Shown piece by piece: positions 23,257 to 33,987 of a stretch of 64,000 nt of DNA. This stretch comes from Buddleja alternifolia. Lineage: Eukaryota; Streptophyta; Magnoliopsida; Lamiales; Scrophulariaceae. The translations under genes and the position numbers were made by a program. The stretch covers positions 6,594,012-6,658,011 of the forward strand of contig CM033403.1 of the NCBI GenBank assembly GCA_019426215.1, written 5' to 3'. Under the pieces are notes generated by a model, which did no database searches, was not told the DNA's origin, and saw only the letters and a list, made by a program, of their open reading frames with translations. Each line of letters starts with the position of its first letter. Positions within the stretch are counted from its first letter, which is position 1.

Positions 23257-23268
23257 TGGTATCAGAGC
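23257..23268 (+). promoter_or_regulatory. Viral primer binding site (initiator Met tRNA)
   Basis: TGGTATCAGAGC, the conserved minus-strand DNA primer site of plant pararetroviruses. It lies about 430 nt after the predicted RNA start, inside the leader. By convention it marks position 1 of the circular genome, so the integrated copy is permuted: PBS at the right end, ORF1 at the left. Confidence 0.88.
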
Positions 23269-23560
23269 TTGAGTATTCTGAGTATGCTCTGTGGTCGCAG
23301 GTTATCTGATCTTCCACATCAGAAATGTTTTTTCGAGCTATTTATCAAAACAAGGTTACTGAGTTTTAAAATTGTAAAATAAATTAAGTTTATATGTTTA
23401 ATTTCAAAAGAGTAAGACAGGTACTTCATTTCTGTCCAACGTAAGTCTTCGTTGATGAAGCAACCGGATTTTCGGAGCAACCCTCTTACTTGAGAATGAT
23501 AAAATGTGAATTTTAATTCATAATCTAAAAAGTGAACAGTAATCTTATTTAATTTCTGTA
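23269..23560 (+). other. Viral leader downstream of the primer site
   Basis: AT-rich non-coding sequence after the primer site. In the virus it would lead to ORF1, which in this permuted copy is at the other end. The right virus/host border is not sharp; I place it near 23560-23610. Confidence 0.5.
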
Positions 23561-23610
23561 ATTATTTTGTTAATAACTTTTAATTTATGTAATTACTTTT
23601 TTAATGACAT

Positions 23611-24794
23611 TATTAGGGATTAAATAAACCAAATTTAAATATTAAAGGACCAAAGAAACTATTCTTAAGAATAAGGGACTTGATTTGTAAATCCTTAAAA
23701 ATACAACAGTATAAAGGGGTGATAAAGGTGTTACTATTCAGGGATAATTTGGACATTTTCAACTTATTTAGCCGCAAAAAATAAAAGAAAAAGAAAATCA
23801 GACATAAGGGGTCCAATATTGTAACCCCTCTGCAATTGAGGTCTAAAATTGCTATCGTCCCGCTTCACCAAGCCATCGTCGACGGAGGAAAATAGAAGAA
23901 AAAAAAGGCTAGGATTTAGAGAGGGATGGGGAGGGAGAGAGGCAAAAAAAAATAAAAAAAAAACAAACCGATTCTAAACCTCCAAAATTATCGATAGATT
24001 TCAGATTCCTAGATTTTCACTTATGGTTCCAACTTCCAAACCATTAATTTTTCATTTTTCAGAGTTGCAATCCAATTAAATTGATTCTAAATCAATGAAT
24101 TCCAAGAATTATCAACCTGATTACGATGATTCCAAATCACCAATCTTTTTAGATTTTTCGATTCGGTCAAAATGAATTCCAAATTCATTTTTCAAACTGT
24201 GGATTTGGTCAAAATCATTTCAGATTTATCATCCCTTTCAGCGCGGAACGACGGATCTCCAAGAGTCGTCCACAACGGCGCCTGGCGGCGCGTTTACCGG
24301 CGCCTCACACCAGCGTTTTGCCGCCACCATTGCAGGAAATAGAAGCTGTGCGATAGCACCTACTTCATCGGGGATTTCCGGCATCGCTCTCCCAGCAATT
24401 TCACAATTCATTAGTCTTTATTATATTCTCACATTAACATTTAACAAAAAGACTCCATGAATTAATTTACACTGCATATTCAAGCACTTCAAATGGAAAT
24501 GCCTTTCGCAACAGTCAACATAAGTTTTTCAGAATTGCATTCTTTCCATGGGGAAATCAGTTGTATGTGACATGTTTAAGAATATATATTTCAAAAATGT
24601 CACTTTCCAAACAGCCAAGTATTGTCGAAATCCAGGAGTTAATCTTTTTCTTTTGATAAATATCCAGGAGTTCATCTTTCGGCTGTCAATTTTCGGATTT
24701 TTGTTCAAACAAATTTTCAGATTTGATCCATTTTTCTCACATCAAAATAAGTAATATTGTGGATATGCAATTTTGAATCGAGGTGAGAATGAAC
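23611..24794. other. Right flank of the viral insertion, no gene
   Basis: Non-coding DNA with short frames only. 23831-23881 is the inverted counterpart of 14354-14428. A purine-rich segment with A runs lies at 23890-23965 and a short GC-rich patch at 24240-24350. I see no gene. Confidence 0.45.
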
Positions 24795-24910
24795 TCCGTC
24801 CTTAACACAATATTGCCCCGCTATTGGTGGTACGGGTTGGTACAATTGTGTCCCAAGATACAATGATTCTTCTCGGGATAGAACCACTTCAAATCCCAAG
24901 ACCATCGAAC
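24795..24910. repeat. Repeat downstream of the receptor kinase, copy 1
   Basis: Shares TCCTTAACACAATATTG, CAATTGTGTCCCAAGATAC and the ending ATCGAAC with 33877-33980 in the same orientation. It sits about 370-490 bp past the kinase stop codon. Confidence 0.7.
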
Positions 24911-25280
24911 CAATCGACTGCTAGAACTCTCAAAAAATGATGATGATGAAATGCATAAAATCGTTTTCTGTTTTTGCGTGTGTTTTTTATTCTGCAGGAG
25001 CTGCCATTTTATACGCAATGAAAACAAACCAGAAATAAATACGTAATAAATCCTGACATTAAGATAAAACCGTAACCACTGAAACGTTTTAGTTGTTACA
25101 GTTTCGAAAATCCAAAAGTCAAATTTAAAATATCGTAAACACGTGGCCAACGTTTTTACAAATACGATTTATTTCCGTGTCAATTAATTTCAGACGAAAT
25201 TTTCCAACACAAGCAAAATGTACCAAAAGAAATACAAGAAAACAGCACTAAGCAATGTAAATGGTGTGCGCCAGCCTCAT

Positions 25281-28200
25281 TCACTTAAAAAGAAGAACAT
25301 AACAATCTCTTATCTTATGTAATTGATTGACAACATCAGGCATCGACATGCGATCTCTTGGCACTTCCTTTGAACAAGCCACTCCGATACTTAATACAGA
25401 AACCATAAAATCCTTCATCTTGTTACTATCCATCTCATGAGGTCCTATTTCGGAGAGTACCGGATCAACTATTTCCATTACGCGATCAGGCAAGGCGTTA
25501 TTAACAAAACTATGAAGATTTACATGATTCTCAAATGAATCAATATCGGTTGGTCTTCTGTTTGTGAATAGCTCTAGAAGAAGGATTCCATAGCTATATA
25601 CATCCCCTTGTGTTGAAACCAAGTCATTTGTGCCATATTCTGCACATAAGTACGTATGATCTCAATATGTTGTTTATGTGTGCTATTTTAGAGTACTTGT
25701 GTCAATTAGCTAAAATGTGTTAAATTACTGTAAATCATTTAGATATCAAATAACAAATATTAACCAACCCCTTCATTTATGGTCATTACAAGTCAATTGA
25801 TTTATATTGGGCCACAACCCTTCTTATAAATATATTTTATAATTGCCCCATTTCGTAAGAAAACTAATGGAACTTAATTAGGTCATAAGAAAATATAGAC
25901 TTCATATTTTGACCTTATCTTATTCTTTGACCAAGATCCCTAATGGTGTGAATGTAACTATTCAAATTGAAAAGAATGTAAATTATAATATCAAACTTTA
26001 CGTAAATAATTTTGTAAAATCTTGTTAACATCTAACAAATGAAGTACAAAATCAGAATTCATGCCATAGGTGTGCACTCGGTGAAAACAATTTGAGTACG
26101 CCAAAATGGCACAATGAAATTTCTCCTTGGTTCGAATTTTTCACAAATTTATTGCTCCATCAGTAAGCAATTTTTTTAAATTTATTTATATATGTTCTTA
26201 AGTAATTTATTTATTTAATTTGCTTCATCAATAAATTTTTAATTATTAAGTAATAATCTAAATATTGATATATGTTATTTACATGGTTTAATACATTTAT
26301 TTCTTGCAAGATTTAGAAAAGTTTTTATTTCGTGACATTTGGAACAAGTTATACGAGATGAACTACTACTATACACGAAATTCTTCACTTAGCTACACTA
26401 ATACGACTGCAAACTCTTCATTTTTGAAGTAATTTATCATTATGATATTAGGATAATCAACATTACTAAAATTTCAAATTACAATATTTTTTAATATTGT
26501 CTTATGTAGATTGAGATAAAATGATTAAAAAAATTATAATCGTACTCTGAAAAACAGTACATATCACAGTTCAGAACACCTGTTGAACTATAATATAAGA
26601 CGGTTGACTTATAAATCGATAAATACATCTTTTAATTTTGGGTGTACAATCTAATTAATTTAAAAGTTCATTAATTTATTGTAAGCTTGCTTGAACTAAT
26701 GGAGTATGATGATGTAAATAAAGTTAAACCGATAAGAAATTTGTAAGATTTATTTATAAGAGGAGGTATATATTAGCCAAAAATAAGAAAGTTAAGCTAT
26801 CATTAAAATAAATAAAAAGGGTACTTGTTCATTAACGCTAAAAAAAATTAATTTGCAATTCATTTAGGCTCTGTTTGTTTGCAGGGGAATGAAACCCAAA
26901 TTGGTAATCAGATATCTGGTAATCAGATTCCCAATTATCCAATTTTATAATATATAGTGTTTGGTTATATCTAATAAATTGAGTAATTTTTTTTTAATAT
27001 TTAGTTCATGTGCGTCTCGTAGGACTAAAATTTACATTTGAAAACTTTCATTAAATCAGCCTTATTTTTGAATTAATTTATTTATATACATGTTGTGTCA
27101 CCCATGCTTGTGAAATTTTTATATTAAAGAAGTTAATATTTTTAACTATAATTTTGTACTCATAATTAATTTTTAAATATTAACTATTAAAACAATAACT
27201 TAATTTGACTAGGACACGTTAAAACAATTAATTAGTGCAAAATGTACCTGAGATGTGAAGTACAAACAGAAGATTACTGTAAATATATATATATATATTT
27301 AAATATATAATAAAATAGAGAGTGAAAATGTCTTGCGAGTTTTAATTTTAGATTCATTGAAAAAGGGAATAATATCTATATATAATCATATATGTTTATT
27401 TATTTTTATTTTTTACATAATATATATTTAAATATAATATATATATACATATATATATTTTATCATATAAATCATGCATATATCTACATATAAATTTTAT
27501 ATATGTAAATTGTATATGAATATACATACATTTTTTTTTATATGATATATTTCTTTATATATATAATATTTGTATTGTTAGAATAAAGACATAAAATGGA
27601 AAGTGAAAATGTATTGTGTTTAATTTCAGATTCTCTGAGAAAGGGAATAAGAAACCCTAAAAAAAGTAAGGATTTAGATTCTTTTTTTGGGATACTGGAT
27701 TCCCTGTTTTGAGGAATCTGGTTCTTTTAATTTCTCATAATTGAGGCAGTCTTACCAAACACAATAATCTAATGCCAATGACTCAAATTTTTAATTTGGA
27801 TTTCATTCCCTGGCAAATAAACGGAGCCTTTCAATACTTGTGTGTTGACTATTGGTTTTCTTATTTTGTTTCACGAGGTAAGTTCCACTAGAATCGTAAG
27901 TAATCTATGAATATATAAGCTTAATTAAATTTTCGGTAAACTAGAAAACTATTGTAGATTGGATGTAAGAGGTTAATACTTATTGTTTTGACGTTTTTAT
28001 GACTGGTACTAATTAGACCATTCTTTACCAAAAATTTACTGTTTTGTTGCAAAAGAAACATGATTGGGATATAAGATGAAAAATGGCAAATATGATCTTC
28101 TATATTGCAGTTTTCTATTATATCTCACATTACAAGACAAGCATGTATGATCAGTGGTAAGTGTTTGATTATTTGCGGAATTTTTTGATGAAGGAGGAAG

Positions 28201-31200
28201 AAATTGTCCATCACATCTCACTCATTTATGCTTTACAATAAGTGATGAAATAGGAAAACGTAAAAGAACGTATTTGAGTTTATTAGAGCATCTTCAATTT
28301 ATTGCACCAAAATGTTGTAACTTTTGCACCATTTTGATGCAACTAAAACAAATATTCTATATATTTCTTTTTACACTTCATTTTATACCATTTCCCATAT
28401 TTCACAAATAACTCCCAATTTTAAGTTTTTAATTACATATTCATCCAAAAAAGTATATTTTGTTATTTTATAATATTACATGAACAATAGTTTTGTGGTT
28501 TAATAATAATAAATAATTAAATATTAGTTTGAATCTATTTATGTAGAATTAAGAGAAACTTTCACTTTTGGTCCCATTGGAGTTCGGGCAAAACACTTCT
28601 AGTCCCATAGGAATTTTTTTGACACTTTTGGTCCCATTCGAGTCAAAATGACACTTTTAGTCCCGTCCATCTATTTTTGAACGAAATTTACCCACTTGAG
28701 ACACACGTGAGGGGTAGTTAACTAACAGAGCGTGCGTCTCACGTGTGTAAATTTCGTCCAAAAGTAGACGGACGGGACCAAAAGTGTCACATTTTGATTC
28801 CAATGGGACCAAAAATGTCAAAAAAATTCCTATGGAACTAAAAGTGTTTTACTTTGGTCAAACTCGAATAAGACTAAAAGTGAAATTTTCCCGTAGAATT
28901 AATCTATGTTGATATGAATATTTCAATGCTTTTAAATTTCTATGGTCTATGCATTTTGTACTAATTTTAATATTTATCTTTTATTTATAATTAAAGTAAA
29001 AATTATATATAATTGAGTAAAAAACAACAAGCATAAATTACATAGGATCTAATTGTATTGCACCAAAATAAAATAAAATAAAATAAAAAATTGCATTGCA
29101 CCAAAATGACGTTTGTGAACTGTGTCGCGCCAATGTTGGCGAAACACTGTTCACAAATGCCAAATTGACGCTCCATTGGAGTTGGCCTTAGAAATTACAA
29201 AATGAAGTCGTACGTACCTGGAGCAACATAGCCAACGGTACCCTTTATCGCAATTGAACTGCTGCTTTGATCATGTGCTGGGAGTATGCTCGTAACAATC
29301 TTGGCTAATCCGAAATCCCCAACATAAGCAGTCATATCCTGATCCAAAAGAATATTACTTGGCTTCAAATCACCATGAACAATAGTCGAATCAGTACCAA
29401 AATGTAGATATTCTACTGCATGAGCGATATCAATTGCGATGTTGAGTCTCTCAATCATGTTGAGGTTCCTATTTTCTTCTTCTTCTTGTTCTGTACTACG
29501 ATACAACCATTTCTCTAAACTCCCATTAACCTTAAATTCATATACCAATGCTTTGAAATCATTTCCGTGGAAATCTATGCTTTCACAAATGCTCAATATT
29601 TTCAACAAATTTCTATGCCTTACGCCTCTCAACGCATTGCATTCTGCCAAGAAACTCTTACAGGCCCCTTTAACAACAAGATTAAGCACTTTTACTGCAA
29701 CCAATGTATGCCCATCATCGAGAATACCTTTATAAACAGAACCAAATCTCCCCATACCTACCAAATTATTTTCTGAGAATCCACATGTTGCTTTCAGGAG
29801 ATCTGAGTAAGAAAGCCTCAAGAACTGTGTTCCAATGAATGACGGTAGAGCAGACGACAAAGTCATTTTGGGCATTCTTATTCGCTTGAACAAAAATATG
29901 ACGATAAGGCATAGTAATAGTGCAATTATTATTGGGATCAAGATTTTCGGTAGAGTTGAAGATAAATTTTTGCTTGAGGAATTCAACGAGGTGCAAGGAG
30001 GAAGCTTTAACTCACGAATACCACCACACAATTCTTTATTTCCATCAAGGGAAATCGCAGTTTTGTTTGCAAATACTCCTTGTATGGGTACTTCTCCGTT
30101 TAGCCTATTGAATGACAAGTTCAAGTTTTCGAGATGCAACTTCCCGAGAAAACTCGGGATCGGACCAGAAAAATTGTTTCTTGAAAGATCCAAGTCTTGT
30201 AAACCCTCCAAATGACTTAGCTCTAGAGGTATTTCTCCTTGTAGTGAATTTCCCTCCAAGTGAAGCTGTTGCAAGCTCTTGCACCGACTTAAAGTGTTCG
30301 GTATGAGTCCAGACAATCTGTTGTTAGACAAATCTAAATTTGCTAGATTTGTCAAGGAACCAATTTCTAATGGAATAGAACCCGTGAAAGCATTGTAGGA
30401 GAGGTCCAAGGAAATAGAAAGAGAGGAAAGATTCATTACTTCTCTCGGCATGAGGCCATCAAGATTGTTGCGAGAAAGATTCAATCTTAGCATGTTGGTG
30501 CAATTACTGAGACTATTAGGTATACTTCCCGAAAAGTTGTTTCTTGCAAACGACAGATAACTCAAGGAAGTCAAGTTTCCGAATGAAGATGGCAACTCAT
30601 TCGAAAAATTGTTTTCTTCCATTCGGAGAATATACAAATTAGAAAGCTTCCCAATGCTTGAAGGAATAGGACCTTCAAGATTATTGCCAATTAGATAAAT
30701 CTGAGTGAGACCAATAAGGTTTCCAATACCTGATGGAATATTTCCATGTATTTGAGTATTAACGATCATCATATTGAAAAGGTGGATCGATAGATTGGCA
30801 ATTGACTCCGGCAGTGAACCAGTCAATAGACGATTTTCACCCACATCAAGTTGTTGTAACTTTGTGCAATTTGTCAATGATGAGATGAAACTAGTATCAT
30901 CTTGAATATTATTGTTGGAAATTAGAAAGTCTTGAAGACTCAAAAGCCTTCCAACCCTTGGAATTTTCCCTGTAAAATAATTCAACGATAATACCAATTG
31001 TTCCATGGAGGAAACATTCGATAGCGAAGTTGGAACAACTCCACTAAAACCGTTGTCCGCCAGATATAGATTCCTCAAATTAGGAAGTGTAAAACCTATA
31101 TCAGAGGGTATTGTTCCTTCAAGTTCATTACTGTCAACTCCAAGAGTTACAAGTGTGGATATATTGAAGAGACCTGCAGGAACTCTACCAATTAAATTGT

Positions 31201-31885
31201 TGTCAGCTAACTGGAGAAATATCAGCCGCTTAAGACGGGAAAGTGATTGTGGGATTTGTCCTTCCAAGTTGCATGAACCTAAAGAAAGTCTGGTGAGAAG
31301 AGTTAGGTTTCCAACGAATGGGGGGATCGACCCTGAAATATTGTTTTTGGACAAGGACAATACTTGGAGTTTGTACAAAGAACCTAGTTCATGTGGTATG
31401 ACTCCTGAGAGCATATTTTCAATCAAGTTAAGATAATAAAGATTTGAGCATTGGGACAAGTTTTTCGGTATTGTACCAACAAAAGAATTACTACTAAATT
31501 CTGCAAACTCAAGTCTCCGTAAGAGACCGATTTCTTGAGGAATTTGGCCGTGGAAGTTGTTGTTTTGGAGATTGATGCTTCTAAGGAAAGAGAGGTTACC
31601 TAAATGAGGTGAAAGGGAACCCGTCAAGCCTCGAGACATTAGGTTTATAGCGATAACTCTATCGCGGTGCCTGTGACTGCATTGAATGCCTTGCCAGCTA
31701 CAATAATGTGATCTTTTTTCATTCCACGAGTTCAAAGATACCACCAGTGAATCAGGATCTATGGCGTCCTTGAAGGCTAATAATGCATGTAAATCAGTTT
31801 CGTTATTCGAACATATCGCTGCAGGAATTATTAAGGCAAAACAGGAGGAGATCAAGAGAGAAAGAATTATGATGGAATTTGCCAT
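25281..31885 (-). CDS. LRR receptor-like kinase, subfamily XII (XA21/EFR type), two exons
   Basis: Exons 31885-29218 and 25639-25281 join with a CAG/GTACGTA donor and a TGTGCAG acceptor; the split codon completes VAPEYGTND, the kinase activation-loop end. The total is 1008 codons, the usual size for this group. Order: signal peptide (residues 1-25), LRRNT with CSWQGIQC, about 20 leucine-rich repeats (residues 80-600), a transmembrane helix near 640-665 (PIIIALLLCLIVIFLF), and a Ser/Thr kinase with Gly loop GMGRFGSVYKG, VAVKVL lysine, HGDLKPSN catalytic loop and DFG. The loop lacks Arg before Asp, so it is a non-RD kinase, a hallmark of immune pattern receptors. It probably sits in the plasma membrane and binds a microbial ligand; the ligand is unknown. 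No lesion seen. Confidence 0.93.
26867..27828. mobile_element. Non-autonomous TIR DNA transposon in the intron
   Basis: 962 bp. The left end GGCTCTGTTTGTTTGCAGGG and the right end, reversed, GGCTCCGTTTATTTGCCAGG form an inverted repeat of about 28 bp with 4-5 differences. Flanks are TTA (left) and TTT (right), compatible with a damaged 3-bp PIF/Harbinger-type duplication. AT-rich inside with no transposase. Confidence 0.75.
28286..29187. mobile_element. Tourist-like MITE in the intron, split by a second MITE
   Basis: It starts GAGCATCTTCAATTTATTG after TTA (28283-28285) and ends CTCCATTGGAGTTGGCC before TTA (29188-29190), a perfect 3-bp duplication. The ends are imperfect inverted repeats of the common GAGCATCTCCAAT type. 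The native length is about 550 bp once the nested 28553-28892 element is removed. It ends about 26 bp from the 5' splice site of the host gene. Confidence 0.75.
28553..28892. mobile_element. Fold-back MITE, Mutator-type target duplication
   Basis: 340 bp, almost entirely an inverted repeat: the left arm begins CTTTCACTTTTGGTCCCATT and the right arm ends in its reverse complement (AGACTAAAAGTGAAATTTT). The centre is near 28725, around GTTAACTAAC. It is flanked by GTAGAATTAA at 28543-28552 and 28893-28902, a 9-10 bp duplication typical of Mutator-like elements. The transcript would fold into a long hairpin. Confidence 0.88.
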
Positions 31886-32103
31886 ATGTAATTCCTTTTT
31901 ATTTTTTATTTTTAAATAAACATAATTGATTTGTTACATGTAAGCGCGTTTATATTGTCAGCCCATCAAGTCTACCACTGTAGAAGTATTTGAAAAAATT
32001 TGGTATTGCTTTCTAATGCATGGTTGACTTGAGGCTGTAGGTGGAAAAGTTGGCAAATTAAAGGATAAGGAGAAATTTTCCAGCTTGAATTTCTGTATCC
32101 ACA
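31886..32103 (-). promoter_or_regulatory. Upstream region of the receptor kinase
   Basis: Immediate 5' flank of the gene, AT-rich, without a distinct TATA box that I would commit to. The repeat block begins at 32104. Confidence 0.4.
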
Positions 32104-32282
32104 CGGTTTAATTAATAGTAAAGACCTTGACTAATTAATTAAGGTGAAAGACTTACTAAACCTTAAGGCCTTGTTTACTCGGAACGGATCTTCTATTCCA
32201 TAATGATGTTACATTGATGTGGGATTGACAAATGTCTATTTAAAAAAAACTGCGCTAATAATAATTCAAATTAAATAGACAC
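32104..32282 (+). repeat. Duplicated flank, left copy
   Basis: About 179 bp nearly identical to 33356-33545 (shares GGTTTAATTAATAGTAAAGA). It includes the left half of a MITE, cut off at GACAC. Confidence 0.85.
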
Positions 32283-33355
32283 CAATGTTTTCAAATCCGG
32301 ACCGGACCGGCCGGTCCGGCCAGTTTAACCGGGAACCGACAGTCACACCGGTCCGAGTATGTATCTACAACCGGTGGCAGTGGACCCAGCCGGAACCGGT
32401 AGAAAACCGCCAAAACCGGCGATTCGGCGACTCGGACTGAACCCGGTTCTGAAAGGTAAATTTCCTCTTGCCTTTTTTCTTCTAATTCTTTCCTTATTGC
32501 AAACCAAAAAGAAGGAAGAAGAGGTAAGATTTGAGAATTTCTATGATTCTCAACAGATATAAATCTATAATCATTACAACTTCATCTCCAATTCAAACTC
32601 AAGGACTTAAACTCTATTCTACCTTTTCATCTTTCTCTCGCTCCTTCTCTTCGTGTAGCAGCATCTTCTCTCATCAGGTTCAGGTGAAGAAATTTGTAAT
32701 CTTCTCTTAAGAGTTTTATTTTCTGCCTGAAAGCCACTCTGCAATTTTTGTTCAACTTCACAACTTCTTCTTTGTGTTTGCAGCGAGAAAAGGAGTTGAT
32801 TTAAGCCCTTTAGTTGTTTTTTTTTTATGAAAAGTCAAATCTCTAATAAATGCGATATGTAGCCCCTAGTCCCTAGGTGGCTAGGTGTATACATGTGAAC
32901 TTGTAATTTTTTGTCCTTTTTGTTATAGTGTGGCCGTGTAAGTAGCAAACTAGCAACTTTTCTTTTATGAAAGTCAAATCTCTAATAAATGTGATATGTA
33001 GCCCCTAGTCCCTAGGTGGCTAGGTGTATACATGTGAACTTGTAATTTTTTGTCCTTTTTGTTATAGTGTGGCCGTGTAAGTAGCAAACTAGCAACTTTG
33101 GGTGGCTGATTAGTAGAATTATGATTTCAAATTTTCAATTAAGTTAAAATTTAGTTTGGATTTATTTTATCTATTTAATTAAAGTATTGCTTTCATCTTT
33201 CTTTGTATACGTGTATATATATATATATATGTGTATATATATATAATATATATAGAATGTATATGGGTCAACCGGTTTTTTGAAAACGGTTCGACCGGTC
33301 GGACCAGTGATCCAATGACCCAATAAATTTTTCAGTTCGCTTTCCGATCCGAATT
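32283..33355. mobile_element. hAT-like non-autonomous element with CCGG-rich ends
   Basis: 1.07 kb between the two flank copies. The left part has TCCGGACCGGACCGGCCGG and repeated ACCGG words; the right part has CAACCGGTTTT, GGTTCGACCGGTCGG and related motifs. Subterminal repeats of this kind are common in plant hAT elements. No transposase. It contains a 139-bp tandem duplication and a TA microsatellite (33211-33254). The class is tentative. Confidence 0.5.
32828..33099 (+). repeat. 139-bp tandem duplication
   Basis: AAGTCAAATCTCTAATAAAT begins at 32832 and again at 32971. The two units differ at very few positions (for example TGCGATATG versus TGTGATATG). Confidence 0.88.
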
Positions 33356-33625
33356 CGGTTTAATTAATAGTAAAGACCTTGACTAATTAATTAAGGTGAA
33401 AGACTTACTAAACCTTAAGGCCTTGTTTACCCGGAACGGATCTTCTATCCCACAATGGTGTACCACAATGGTGTCACATTGCTGTGAGATTGACAAATGT
33501 CCATTTAAAAAAAATTGCTAATAATAATTCAAATTAAATAGACACTTGTCAATCCCATAATGGTGTGACACCATTATGGTACACCATTGTGGGATAGAAG
33601 ATCCGCTCCGTTGTTTACCGGGTTG
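33356..33625. mobile_element. Tourist-like MITE with flank, right copy
   Basis: 33421-33625 has long inverted arms: CGGATCTTCTATCCCACAAT on the left and its reverse complement near 33583-33605 on the right. Preceded by the flank shared with 32104-32282. Confidence 0.7.
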
Positions 33626-33876
33626 AGTATGGGATGTAGATTAGATATATTAATTCCTTGATAATGATAATTTTGTGATTATTATTTTGTAAAAATGATA
33701 TTATGTTTATTTTTACAACTTTTTTAATGTAAATCTGTTTCGTTACTAGAAGTGAAAGTAAATCTGTTTAGTTAGTCGAGCACGTCGATGAAATTATCAG
33801 TACAAAACATGAGAAGCGCTGGTGAAAATATGCAAAGTAGCAAAAGTTTAGTCGAGGCAGAGTTTAGACTTGCTGT
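33626..33876. other. Non-coding stretch
   Basis: AT-rich, no recognisable feature. Confidence 0.4.
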
Positions 33877-33980
33877 CCTTAACACAATATTGACCCGCTT
33901 TTGGCGATGAAGAAATAAGTCAATTGTGTCCCAAGATACGACGACTCCGAGTATCACTACAAATTCCAGAGCTATCGAAC
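33877..33980. repeat. Repeat downstream of the receptor kinase, copy 2
   Basis: Direct copy of 24795-24910. With the start-codon relic at 36947-37007 it marks the remains of a second receptor-kinase locus. Confidence 0.7.
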
Positions 33981-33987
33981 AAAAGAC

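Larger units (their letters stand above)
14750..23560 (+). mobile_element. Endogenous pararetrovirus (Caulimoviridae), near full length
   Basis: About 8.8 kb of AT-rich sequence with ORF1, ORF2, ORF3 (movement protein, coat protein, protease, reverse transcriptase, RNase H), ORF4 (viroplasmin-like), TATA box, poly(A) signal and an initiator-Met tRNA primer site, all on the plus strand in genomic order. No integrase and no LTRs are present, as expected for a pararetrovirus that entered the chromosome by illegitimate recombination. ORF1 and ORF3 are broken by frame changes (near 15020, 17568, 18945 and 19585), while ORF2 and ORF4 are open. The ORF1-ORF3 layout and two cysteine motifs are badnavirus/tungrovirus-like, but ORF4 is of the viroplasmin type. 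Genus not assigned. The outer borders are approximate. Confidence 0.92.
25640..29217 (-). other. 3.58 kb intron of the receptor kinase gene
   Basis: Phase-1 intron at the position conserved in XA21-like genes, enlarged by transposon insertions (26867-27828, 28286-29187, 28553-28892). 25705-25835 is shared with 8220-8345. The rest is AT-rich, with TA runs at 27280-27560. No exon-like frame lies inside. Confidence 0.88.

Noticed and set aside
14750..23560. An active or exogenous virus in the sample
   Set aside because: The copy is collinear with chromosomal flanks, permuted, and has several frame breaks in ORF1 and ORF3; it is an integrated relic.
24717..25150. Minus-strand frames just downstream of the receptor kinase as further exons
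   Set aside because: The kinase ends properly at 25281, and these frames have no recognisable domain. Part is a repeat also found at 33877-33980.
29439..31436. Plus-strand frames of 60-143 codons opposite the receptor kinase
   Set aside because: They are antisense shadows of leucine-rich-repeat and kinase codons.
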